From Mxb001 sp044360385 (GTDB taxonomy: Bacteria; Actinomycetota; Actinomycetes; S36-B12), in contig JBIKKK010000043.1 in the NCBI GenBank assembly GCA_044360385.1, positions 1-13,555 on the forward strand: a DNA stretch of 13,555 nt, read 5' to 3'. Of the stretch, positions 5,558 through 12,221 are shown piece after piece. Position 1 is the first letter of the stretch, and the number at the start of each line of letters is the position of its first letter. The notes under the pieces are model-generated. The model was not told the origin of the DNA, did no database searches, and was given only the letters and a program-made list of their open reading frames with translations. A program made the translations under genes and the position numbers.

Positions 5558-7348
5558 CTACCAGGAGCCGCCGCCACCACCGCCGCCACCACCGCCGGAG
5601 AAGCCGCCACCGCCCGAGAAGCCCGATCCGCCCGAGGCGCGCGGCGGGGTGGACGCCGCGCTCACCGTCGAGGCACCCACCGACATGAGGCTGTGGATCG
5701 CGGCGGTATTGACCAGGAAGAGTCCGGTCGAGTGCAACTGCTCCTCGGTGAGGTCGGGGAAGGCACCCGACCACGCATCCTCGAGGTCGAAGAGCACGGC
5801 GTAGGGAAGGAAGGTGGCGTAGACGGCGTAATCCGGCAGTCCCAGCCTCTGCACCAGGTCACGACGCGCGGCCCCGGGATCGGTGTCGAGCAGGCGCTTG
5901 AAGCCCTCGACCTCGGCTTCGAATCGAGCCGTCTCCCGCGTCTCCCTGTCGGGCACGAGATACGCCGCGATGAAGAGGCCGAGTGTCAGCGCAAGCAGGA
6001 CGGGCGCGACGCCGGCGTAGAAGATCGCGTTGTCGGTCACGCTGCCGAAGCCGAAGGCGGGGATGGTCATGAACAGGCCGATTCCCGCCATGCAGCCCAC
6101 CCGTCGGCGCGGTGAGCCCGCCTGCGGATCCAGTCGCTGCGCGGCCACGGCTTCACGGGTCAGGTCGGTGCGCACGCGCTTCACGGCGCTGGCGAAATCC
6201 GCGTCGTAGCCCTCGAGGGTTGCCCGGTCACGGCCCTCGAAGATCTCTCCGGTGAGCCGCTCCTCCCAGGGACGCAGTGTGTCGGTGCCCGCACCCCACC
6301 AGGCCAGGTCGATGCGGCTCTCCTTCAAGAATCCACCGGGGTCAGACGACAGCGTGATGTGGCGACGAGCCACGAGATCCAAGAGCGTGGCGAGTACGCC
6401 GCGCGAGCTGAGCTCGCCGTCGAGGCTGACCTCGATCTCCGCGGGTCGCAGGCCTCGCGGTGGGCCGAACTGCACGGGCGAGCCCGGGATGTCGACCCCG
6501 CGGATCCGACGACGCAGGCCGAGGACCATGAGCGACGGCGCGACGAGCGCGAGCAGCGAGAGCGTGAGCGCGACAGGGAAGAAGACACGGCTCGCGTCTC
6601 CCGAGAGCGGCATCGCCTCGATGCGTCGCACGGGTGGTGTCGTGAACGCCGATCCGGGATAGGCGATGACCGCGGTCAGGCCCTGGTAGGGAAGGAGGGA
6701 GGCCTTGCGAAGCGTGACGGCCTCCCCGCTGATGCGGTCATTGCAGCCTGCCGTCTCGCCGTAGTAGCCGGAGTAGCACTGTGCAGCGAGGACAGCGCCG
6801 GGGCCTGTGACGATGACCTGGGCCTGGTAGATGTCCACGCCCCAGCCATCGCCGATGAAGTCCCAGTAGAGCTCGACATCGCCCGCGGCGAAGCCATAGG
6901 GGTTGCCCGCGGCAAGCTCCTCCGCGGTCATCGTCCGCAGTGCGCCTTCGACGACGTAGGAGATTTCGTAGACATGCTCTCCCGTGATGGTGACATCGGG
7001 ATCCCCGATCTTGACCTCCAGGAAGGGGTCGTCCTCGCTTGTCTCGTAGGGCGCTGATGCGCCGTCCATGGAGACGGACTGCAGGGTGGCCGGATGCATC
7101 CAACGGGTGCCGTCGGGCAGGGCACTCCACATGGGGATCATTCGATAGATGCCGCGCCGCTCGCTCCCAGCGAAGTCATACGCGATCGTCTCCACGACCT
7201 CGAGGCTGCCGTCGGTCTGGACCGTCGCGGCAACGTCGTACGACGTGATCCGCTCGGAGTCAGCGCGCGCGGGCGAGACGAGTAGGAAGAGGGTGGCGCC
7301 AGCGAGCGCCAGCACCGCGAGGAACCGTGCGGTGGCGCCGCGGAGCAT
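5558..7348 (-). CDS. DUF2207 family exported membrane protein with Gly-rich C-terminus
   Basis: The 596-aa protein starts with a signal peptide (basic 'MLRGATARF', hydrophobic core, probable cleavage after PARA near residue 29). An extracytoplasmic DUF2207 domain follows, containing 'VVETIAYDFAGSERRGIYRMIP' in two-part form and two cysteines near residues 191 and 202 that may pair. Membrane helices lie at about 257-277 and as a pair at about 418-432 and 445-465, with a cytoplasmic segment between. The tail is Ser/Gly-rich and ends in GGGGSW, as in many lemA-linked proteins of this family. Function is unknown; the family is tied by gene neighbourhood to LemA and envelope functions. The ATG at 7348 is chosen because the signal peptide starts there. 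It is 11 bp downstream of lemA, so the two probably form an operon with translational coupling. Confidence 0.88.
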   Translation of the reverse strand: MLRGATARFLAVLALAGATLFLLVSPARADSERITSYDVAATVQTDGSLEVVETIAYDFAGSERRGIYRMIPMWSALPDGTRWMHPATLQSVSMDGASAPYETSEDDPFLEVKIGDPDVTITGEHVYEISYVVEGALRTMTAEELAAGNPYGFAAGDVELYWDFIGDGWGVDIYQAQVIVTGPGAVLAAQCYSGYYGETAGCNDRISGEAVTLRKASLLPYQGLTAVIAYPGSAFTTPPVRRIEAMPLSGDASRVFFPVALTLSLLALVAPSLMVLGLRRRIRGVDIPGSPVQFGPPRGLRPAEIEVSLDGELSSRGVLATLLDLVARRHITLSSDPGGFLKESRIDLAWWGAGTDTLRPWEERLTGEIFEGRDRATLEGYDADFASAVKRVRTDLTREAVAAQRLDPQAGSPRRRVGCMAGIGLFMTIPAFGFGSVTDNAIFYAGVAPVLLALTLGLFIAAYLVPDRETRETARFEAEVEGFKRLLDTDPGAARRDLVQRLGLPDYAVYATFLPYAVLFDLEDAWSGAFPDLTEEQLHSTGLFLVNTAAIHSLMSVGASTVSAASTPPRASGGSGFSGGGGFSGGGGGGGGGGSW

Positions 7349-7359
7349 GGTCGGCCCGA

Positions 7360-7914
7360 TCAGAACTGCACGCCGGGGGCAGACCGACGGCTCTCGTCCG
7401 GCTCGCGGTAGACCTCTCGCTGTGACACGCCCGCGATGCCCGCGAACCACATCGACGGAATCGTGCGGAGCGCCGTATTGAGGTGCACCACAGCGTCGTT
7501 GTAGTACTGCCGCGCGAATTGCAACTGCCCCTCGATCTCGGCGAGCTGCACCTGCAGTGTCTGGAAGTTCGATGTCGCCGTGAGTTGGGGGTAAGCCTCC
7601 GCAACGGCAAAGAGCCGACCGAGGGCGCCGGTGAGTGACGCATCAGCCTCGGACTTCTGGTCGAGTGACTGGGCCGCCTGCGTCTGGGTACGCGCGACGG
7701 TTACGGCCTCGATGGTGGACGCCTCGAAGTCGCGTGCGCCCTTGACGGTCTCGACGAGGTTGGGCACGAGATCGGCGCGCTTGGTGAGGAGGGTGTCGAT
7801 ATCACCGAGGGCGCCGATGCACAGGACGTCGAGGCGACGCAGCTTGTTGAACTGGACGATGCCGAAGACGACCAGCACGATCAGGAGGACGCCGACGACG
7901 AGGAGCCACCACAT
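7360..7914 (-). CDS. lemA: LemA family protein
   Basis: The 184-aa protein has one N-terminal transmembrane helix (residues about 3-22) followed by the four-helix LemA domain. The characteristic 'KRADLVPNLVETVKGARDFE' is followed by an 'AYPQLTATSNFQTLQVQLAEIE' segment and then 'ARQYYNDAVVHLNTAL'. LemA proteins sit in the cytoplasmic membrane with a helical bundle outside or at the surface; their biochemical role is unknown. The start at ATG 7914 removes 16 non-homologous residues of a longer frame and is supported by GACACT located 6 nt upstream. Together with the downstream DUF2207 gene it forms the widely conserved lemA/DUF2207 pair. Confidence 0.92.
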   Translation of the reverse strand: MWWLLVVGVLLIVLVVFGIVQFNKLRRLDVLCIGALGDIDTLLTKRADLVPNLVETVKGARDFEASTIEAVTVARTQTQAAQSLDQKSEADASLTGALGRLFAVAEAYPQLTATSNFQTLQVQLAEIEGQLQFARQYYNDAVVHLNTALRTIPSMWFAGIAGVSQREVYREPDESRRSAPGVQF

Positions 7915-7920
7915 GGGCCC

Positions 7921-7926
7921 AGTGTC
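7921..7926 (-). promoter_or_regulatory. -10-like GACACT at the lemA start
   Basis: On the minus strand GACACT-GGGCCC-ATG precedes lemA. It keeps the A at position 2 and T at position 6 of a -10 box, and matches the elements before kynA and amnD almost base for base. Confidence 0.45.
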
Positions 7927-7981
7927 CACCTCTGACGCGGTGCTCGGACCCCGGTCCCGCACATTGCCCGGTCAGGAACGA

Positions 7982-8017
7982 CGAATCCCCCGGGCCCTGG
8001 GGGCTCCGGGGGATTCG
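7982..8017. terminator. Strong hairpin terminator between the lipoprotein gene and lemA
   Basis: CGAATCCCCCGG (7982-7993) and CCGGGGGATTCG (8006-8017) are perfect 12-bp complementary arms around a 12-nt loop. It lies 14 bp beyond the stop of the leftward lipoprotein gene. On the minus strand it is followed by TCGTTCC, a weak U-rich run. It should separate the lipoprotein transcript from lemA. Confidence 0.7.
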
Positions 8018-8030
8018 CGCGAGAGTGGTC

Positions 8031-8453
8031 CTACTCCGTCACGGTGACCGTGACGACCCACTTCTCATCGGTGTTGTCCATGTTGGTGAGGGTGACCTCA
8101 GCCGTGCCAGGCGCGAGGGCCTCGCCACCCGGGAGGAACTGGGCCGAGCCGTCGTCCTTGCCGGCGGTGACGGCCAGGACGGCCTCGTCGCTGGAAGAGA
8201 TCATCCAGGCCATGACGTCATCGACGCTGAAGGTGATGACGCGGCCGACCTGCACCTCAGCGGTGGTCTGGCCCGGCTCCACGATGACGGGTCCGATCAT
8301 TCCTGCGCCTCCGTCGGTCTCTGAGGGGGCCGCAGCGGAGCTGGACGTCGTGCTCTCCGACGAGCCACCACATGCGGTGAGCACGCTGGCTCCCCCGAGG
8401 GCGATGATGCTTGCGGCGGCAATGGCGAAGCCGCGGCGGGTGCTCGAACGCAT
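8031..8453 (-). CDS. Putative lipoprotein with Ig-like domain
   Basis: The 140-aa protein begins with a lipoprotein signal peptide: basic 'MRSSTRRGF', a hydrophobic stretch, and the lipobox 'SVLTAC' with lipidated Cys28. A Ser-rich low-complexity linker (about 29-50) leads to a beta-rich domain of about 85 residues. That domain contains 'VGRVITFSVDD', 'SSDEAVLAVTAG' and 'GTAEVTLTN', ending in strand pattern 'KWVVTVTVTE'. This resembles bacterial Ig-like folds and some protease-inhibitor-like beta sandwiches. The likely location is the outer face of the membrane; the binding partner is unknown. An AGGAG lies just upstream of the ATG (2-3 nt away). The gene diverges from kynA over 193 bp. Confidence 0.75.
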   Translation of the reverse strand: MRSSTRRGFAIAAASIIALGGASVLTACGGSSESTTSSSAAAPSETDGGAGMIGPVIVEPGQTTAEVQVGRVITFSVDDVMAWMISSSDEAVLAVTAGKDDGSAQFLPGGEALAPGTAEVTLTNMDNTDEKWVVTVTVTE

Positions 8454-8634
8454 ATCTCCTGCTTCCTGTTACGCCCCTGAGGGGGTGAGCCACTCGGCTC
8501 CTGGCCATTGTGACGGGTGAAGGGCACTCCGGGTTCCTCCGCCATTCGGCTGATCTCGGCCCACGACCGGGCATAGCCCCTCTGCCCGTTGCAGCGGATG
8601 CCCCAGGTCCCTGGTGAACGAGGGCCCGGGGGAC

Positions 8635-8640
8635 CACACT
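8635..8640 (+). promoter_or_regulatory. -10-like CACACT at the kynA start
   Basis: CACACT is followed by GGCCCC and the kynA ATG at 8647, with no Shine-Dalgarno sequence. A short inverted repeat, CCAGG-TC-CCTGG (8603-8614), sits where a -35 or operator would lie. The element is nearly identical to the one before amnD. Confidence 0.5.
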
Positions 8641-8646
8641 GGCCCC

Positions 8647-9510
8647 ATGACCAGTCGGCGCAACCCCTCCAATCGCGAGCGGGAGCAGGGATCCACCCAG
8701 GCCCCGAAAGTCGAGTTCGAGCAGACGACCCCCTACGACGCCTACGTCCGTGCCTCGACCCTCGCAACCTTGCAGAAGACCGCCACAGACGAGCCAGGCG
8801 AGTACATGTTCTTGGTCCTCTCCCAGATCATGGAGCTCTACTTCAACCTGCTGGCCTTCGAGTGGCGCACCGCGCAGCACTACCTGCGTCGGAATGAGCT
8901 CGGCGAGGCCCTCCTCGCCCTACGCCGCAGCCGTGACCATTTCCGCGGCCTCAATGCCTCCTGGGTGAGCTTCACCTGGATGACACCGCCGGACTTCAAC
9001 GCCTTCCGCGAGGCACTCGGTGAGGCATCGGGATTCCAGTCATTCCTCTACCGCCATGTCGAGTTCCTCCTGGGCTTCAAGGACCCGGCACTCCTGCGAC
9101 CGCACAAGCATCTCGCCGGCAACCACTACGACGAGCTCGTGGCCGCGTTCAATGCGCCGAGCCTCTACGACGACGTCCTCGCCTATCTCGCCCGCCAGGG
9201 ATACGCCGCACCGCAGGAGGTCCTGGACGCCGGGACCGACTCGACGCACGAGTGGGATGAGCGCATCGAGGACGTCTGGGTGGAGGTCTACGCCGACAAC
9301 GGTCACGGCACGCAACTGCGCGAGCTCGCGGAGTCGCTCACCGACATCGCCGAGGAGTTCAGCGACTGGCGCTACCGACACCTCATGGCGGTGCGTCGCT
9401 CCATGGGCGCGAAGATCGGCACGGGCGGATCCGCCGGCGTCGCATGGCTGGAGAACAGCCTCCAGCGGCAGGCCTTCCCCGAGTTGTGGTCGTCACGGAC
9501 GAGAATCTGA
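8647..9510 (+). CDS. kynA: Tryptophan 2,3-dioxygenase
   Basis: The 287-aa haem enzyme opens the indole ring of L-tryptophan with O2 to give N-formylkynurenine, the first step of the pathway. The TDO signature 'WRYRHLMAVRRSMGAKIGTG' holds the proximal haem ligand His245, and is followed by 'GSAGVAWL'. The pocket pattern 'FREALGEASGFQS' keeps the Arg (R121) that pairs with the substrate carboxylate. Two pocket changes stand out against the Xanthomonas enzyme: the distal-pocket His55 is Ser59 here ('FLVLSQIMEL' instead of 'FIIQHQTSEL'), and Tyr113 is Phe117. The first 25 or so residues are polar and probably disordered. The ATG at 8647 is preferred over an upstream GTG at 8614 because a -10-like CACACT lies 6 nt before it. 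It is the first gene of the cluster; kynU starts 2 bp after its stop. Confidence 0.92.
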   Translation: MTSRRNPSNREREQGSTQAPKVEFEQTTPYDAYVRASTLATLQKTATDEPGEYMFLVLSQIMELYFNLLAFEWRTAQHYLRRNELGEALLALRRSRDHFRGLNASWVSFTWMTPPDFNAFREALGEASGFQSFLYRHVEFLLGFKDPALLRPHKHLAGNHYDELVAAFNAPSLYDDVLAYLARQGYAAPQEVLDAGTDSTHEWDERIEDVWVEVYADNGHGTQLRELAESLTDIAEEFSDWRYRHLMAVRRSMGAKIGTGGSAGVAWLENSLQRQAFPELWSSRTRI

Positions 9511-9512
9511 GC

Positions 9513-10805
9513 GTGCGCGCCTACGACCCCGCTCTCGATCACGAGGATCCCGGCTGGCGCGACCGCTTCCTGATCCCGCCTTTCGTTCCGCCCCTGGACT
9601 ACCCCGACGCACCCGGTGCGGCGTACCCCGAGGTGTCCTACATGGCGGGCAACTCCCTCGGGCTCAAGCCCGCCAGCACGCGCGAGGCACTGCTCGTCGA
9701 GTTCGATCGCTGGGCGACGTGGGGTGTCGAGGGGCAGCTCTCCGGACCGCGCCCGTGGAAGGACTACCACGAAGCGCTCACCGATCCGGCCGCGCGCCTC
9801 GTCGGAGCGCTCCCGCACGAAGTCGTGGTGATGAACTCGCTCACGGTCAACATCCATCTTCTCTTCGCCACCTTCTACCGACCGGAGGGCAGACGCACCA
9901 AGGTGGTGATGGAGGACATCGTCTTCCCCTCCGATGGCTACGCCATCGCATCGCAGGTCACCTGGCACGGCCTTGACCCGGCCGACCATGTCGTGCGCCT
10001 GCGCCCGCGCGATGGGGAGGACGTGCTGCGCACCGAAGACGTCGTCGCGGCGATTCGGGAGCTCGATGACGAGGTGGCCGTCGTGTTCTTCAGCGCGGTC
10101 AACTACCTCACGGGCGAGTGGATGGACATGCCCGCCATCACTTCCGCGGGGCACGAGGTCGGCGCCATGGTCGGCTGGGATCTCGCCCATGCCGCGGGTA
10201 ACGTGCCGGTGTCGCTGCACGATTGGGATGTCGACTTCGCCGCCTGGTGCTCCTACAAGTACCTCAACTCCGGGCCTGGCTCCCTCGCCGGAGCCTTCAT
10301 CCATGAGCGCCACGCTCGCGACACGACCCTCCCGCGGCTCGCCGGCTGGTGGGGCACGCGCACTGAGACGCGCTTCCGCATGGAGCGCGACTTCGACCCG
10401 CCCCCGACCGCGGATGCCTGGCAGGTGTCCAATCCGCCGATCTTCGCCATGGCGCCCGTGCAGGTCTCACTGGAGATCTTCCACGAAGTCGGCATGGCAG
10501 TGTTGCGCGAGCGCAGCCTGCGCCTCACCCGCTACCTGCGAGCGCTGCTCGACGAACTCGCGACGAGCCTGCCTCTCGGCTCCCTGCAGGTCGTCACGCC
10601 GGAGGAGTCCGACCGGCACGGCTGTCAGCTCTCTGTCCGCTTCACTCGCGACATCCACGGAATCGCCGCGATCCTGCGCGATCTCGACGGGGTCATCGCC
10701 GACACGCGCAATCCCGACATCATCAGGTTCGCCCCCGTGCCGCTTTACTCGACGTACCTCGATTGCTGGCGGGTTGCGGATGCCCTGCACCGGCGCCTGA
10801 GCTGA
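9513..10805 (+). CDS. kynU: Kynureninase
   Basis: The 430-aa PLP enzyme of fold type I cleaves (3-hydroxy)kynurenine to (3-hydroxy)anthranilate and alanine. Visible motifs are 'MAGNSLGLKP' near the N-terminus, 'NSLTVNIHLLFATFYRP' (PLP phosphate region), 'FPSDGYAIASQ', 'WDLAHAAGN' with the PLP-nitrogen Asp, and the Schiff-base Lys249 in 'CSYKYLNSGPG'. 'GWWGTRTETRF' and 'SNPPIF' follow. The Ser-Asn of SNPP matches human Ser332-Asn333, which favour 3-hydroxykynurenine. The GTG at 9513, 2 bp after the kynA stop, is chosen. An earlier GTG at 9486 and an ATG at 9444 would overlap kynA and add residues unlike the family. The tight spacing implies co-transcription with kynA and the formamidase gene. 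Confidence 0.92.
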   Translation: MRAYDPALDHEDPGWRDRFLIPPFVPPLDYPDAPGAAYPEVSYMAGNSLGLKPASTREALLVEFDRWATWGVEGQLSGPRPWKDYHEALTDPAARLVGALPHEVVVMNSLTVNIHLLFATFYRPEGRRTKVVMEDIVFPSDGYAIASQVTWHGLDPADHVVRLRPRDGEDVLRTEDVVAAIRELDDEVAVVFFSAVNYLTGEWMDMPAITSAGHEVGAMVGWDLAHAAGNVPVSLHDWDVDFAAWCSYKYLNSGPGSLAGAFIHERHARDTTLPRLAGWWGTRTETRFRMERDFDPPPTADAWQVSNPPIFAMAPVQVSLEIFHEVGMAVLRERSLRLTRYLRALLDELATSLPLGSLQVVTPEESDRHGCQLSVRFTRDIHGIAAILRDLDGVIADTRNPDIIRFAPVPLYSTYLDCWRVADALHRRLS

Positions 10806-10807
10806 CG

Positions 10808-11578
10808 ATGCGCCGCTTCATCGAGCCCTACGGCGAGCACTCGCGGCAGTTCGGCGAGTGGTTCATCCCTGCCGAGCCGGATCGGCCCCCGCTTGTCATC
10901 GTCATCCACGGTGGCTACTGGCGCCCGGTGTGGCGACTCGATCTCGAGGAGGCCACCTCACTCGACCTCGCCGCTCACGGATTTGCGGTGTGGAGTATCG
11001 AGTACCGCACTTACGAATTCCCCTGGCCCACGACGATGAGCGACGTCGCGACCGCGATCGACCAGGGACTGGCCGAAGCCGCTCGCCACGGCATCGACAC
11101 GTCCCGCCGCGCACTCCTCGGCCACTCCGCCGGCGGGGGGCTCGCTGCATGGGCCACCTCGCGCCGCTCCCTCCCCGATGACGCCATGGGGGCAGACTCG
11201 CATGCCGCTGCTTTCGACCTCGTCGTGCTCCACGCGCCCGTCGCCTGCCTGGAGCTGGGGAGTCGTGAACGTCTCGGCGACGGCGCGATCGACACCTTCA
11301 TGGGCGGGCGACCCGAGGACGTGCCCGAGAGGTACGCCGTCACCGACCCCCACGCGCTCGTCCCGGATCCCGGCTCGCGTCGCCTGCTGCTGCACGGGAC
11401 CGAGGACATCGACGTGCCCGTCTCCCAGAGCGAGGCCTACCTCGCGCACCTGCACGCGCACGGAGTCGATGCCGATCTCACGATCATCCCGGGGGACACG
11501 CACTACGAGATCCTTGATCCCACCTCGCGGGTGTCGGCCCTGCGCCGCGAGGCGCTCACCCGCGCGCTCATGCCCTGA
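10808..11578 (+). CDS. Alpha/beta-hydrolase kynurenine formamidase (AFMID/BNA7-like)
   Basis: The 256-aa alpha/beta-hydrolase has the oxyanion motif 'HGGYWR' (about residues 36-41), the nucleophile elbow 'GHSAGG' (catalytic Ser in the middle), an acid in 'LLLHGTEDIDVPVSQSE' and the catalytic His in 'GDTHYEILDP'. HGGYW and the context match arylformamidases of the eukaryotic AFMID/BNA7 type, which hydrolyse N-formylkynurenine to kynurenine and formate. It is not related to the metal-dependent cyclase-like KynB common in bacteria. Function is inferred from motif plus position, 2 bp after kynU and between steps that need exactly this activity; a generic esterase is the alternative. The ATG at 10808 is used; a GTG-type extension into kynU would lack homology. 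A hairpin follows the stop. Confidence 0.85.
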   Translation: MRRFIEPYGEHSRQFGEWFIPAEPDRPPLVIVIHGGYWRPVWRLDLEEATSLDLAAHGFAVWSIEYRTYEFPWPTTMSDVATAIDQGLAEAARHGIDTSRRALLGHSAGGGLAAWATSRRSLPDDAMGADSHAAAFDLVVLHAPVACLELGSRERLGDGAIDTFMGGRPEDVPERYAVTDPHALVPDPGSRRLLLHGTEDIDVPVSQSEAYLAHLHAHGVDADLTIIPGDTHYEILDPTSRVSALRREALTRALMP

Positions 11579-11582
11579 TCAA

Positions 11583-11607
11583 CCGTCGCCGAGTCGTCAG
11601 GCGACGG
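11583..11607 (+). terminator. Hairpin after the formamidase gene
   Basis: CCGTCGCC (11583-11590) and GGCGACGG (11600-11607) form a perfect 8-bp stem with a 9-nt loop, starting 4 bp after the formamidase stop codon. No T-tract follows, so it may be an actinobacterial-type terminator, an attenuator or an mRNA-end stabiliser between the two halves of the cluster. Confidence 0.55.
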
Positions 11608-11698
11608 GCTCAGGCTCGCGGAGTTCGACGTCCACGGCGACGCAACCTGGTCGACCCCCTGGGGCTTGGACCCTTCGGGCATGACCCGGCCGCGCACG

Positions 11699-11708
11699 GG
11701 CAATTGCC
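11699..11708. promoter_or_regulatory. Palindrome GGCAATTGCC upstream of amnD (operator candidate)
   Basis: A perfect 10-bp palindrome overlaps the -35-like TTGCCG (11704-11709), which is 18 bp from the CACAAT -10 box of amnD. A regulator bound here would block or adjust the lower-block promoter. No regulator gene is in the window. Confidence 0.35.
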
Positions 11709-11727
11709 GAGCATGCCTGCGGGGGAA

Positions 11728-11733
11728 CACAAT
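11728..11733 (+). promoter_or_regulatory. -10-like CACAAT at the amnD start
   Basis: CACAAT is followed by GGCCCC and the amnD ATG at 11740, with TTGCCG 18 bp upstream as a -35 candidate. Nineteen bases through the ATG match the kynA start element at all but two positions. Confidence 0.5.
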
Positions 11734-11739
11734 GGCCCC

Positions 11740-12219
11740 ATGGCCGGTGACGCGAGCAAGGCCCGGCGGGACGACAGAGCCGCCCCTGTCGGGCTGTCCC
11801 GGGTGGTCCCCGGCAAGGCGACTCCGCGCGGTGCCTACCCCCATGTCAAGGTCGTCGGCGACCTGGTCTGGGTGTCGGGCACGAGCAGCCGGCGCGCGGA
11901 TGACTCCTTCGCCGGTGTCGACGTCGCCGCCGACGACAGCGTGCGACTCGATATACGCGGGCAGACCCGTGCGGTCATCGACAACATCCGCGACATCCTG
12001 CGTTCGGTCGACTGCGACCTGAGCGACCTTGTGCAGGTCACGTCCTATCTTGTCGACATGGCGGACTTCCCGGGATACAACGAGGTGTACGCCGAGTACT
12101 TCGATCACACCGGCCCGACGCGCACGACCGTCGCCGTCCGCGAACTCCCGCATCCCCATCTGCTTATCGAGATCCAGGCTGTGGCGGTACGAACCGCCGG
12201 GCGAGAAGAAAAGGAATAG
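11740..12219 (+). CDS. amnD: RidA-family 2-aminomuconate deaminase
   Basis: The 159-aa protein has a RidA/YjgF fold: 'GAYPHVKVVGDLVWVSGTSS' near the start, a central helix pair 'QTRAVIDNIRDILRSVDCDL', and the ligand-site Arg in 'PTRTTVAVRELP' followed by 'LIEIQAVAV'. The segment 'GKATPRGAYPHVK...SGTSSRRADDSFAG' is characteristic of the AmnD/NbaF subgroup, which deaminates 2-aminomuconate to 4-oxalocrotonate plus ammonia. It is not typical of generic RidA, which removes enamines. Position directly before 3-hydroxyanthranilate dioxygenase supports this reading. The ATG at 11740 is preferred to an earlier in-frame ATG (11704) because of the 6-nt-spaced CACAAT box. The lysine/glutamate-rich 3' end 'REEKE' encodes the ribosome-binding site of the next gene. 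Confidence 0.82.
   Translation: MAGDASKARRDDRAAPVGLSRVVPGKATPRGAYPHVKVVGDLVWVSGTSSRRADDSFAGVDVAADDSVRLDIRGQTRAVIDNIRDILRSVDCDLSDLVQVTSYLVDMADFPGYNEVYAEYFDHTGPTRTTVAVRELPHPHLLIEIQAVAVRTAGREEKE
12211..12215 (+). promoter_or_regulatory. Shine-Dalgarno AAGGA of the 3-hydroxyanthranilate dioxygenase gene
   Basis: AAGGA lies within the last codons of amnD and 6 nt before the ATG at 12222. It indicates ribosome re-loading within one transcript, in contrast to the leaderless-type start of amnD itself. Confidence 0.7.
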
Positions 12220-12221
12220 CC

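Noticed and set aside
5569..5632. CCGCCACC-type tandem repeats resembling a microsatellite
   Set aside because: They are explained by the Gly-rich C-terminus of the DUF2207 protein, a normal family trait.
6359..7057. 232-aa open frame on the plus strand inside the DUF2207 gene
   Set aside because: Arg/Asp/Glu-rich shadow frame; the opposite strand has a signal peptide, membrane helices and the family's Gly-rich tail.
11576..11581. TGATCA at the formamidase stop as another convergent shared-stop site
   Set aside because: No leftward gene ends there; the match to the other two sites is coincidental.
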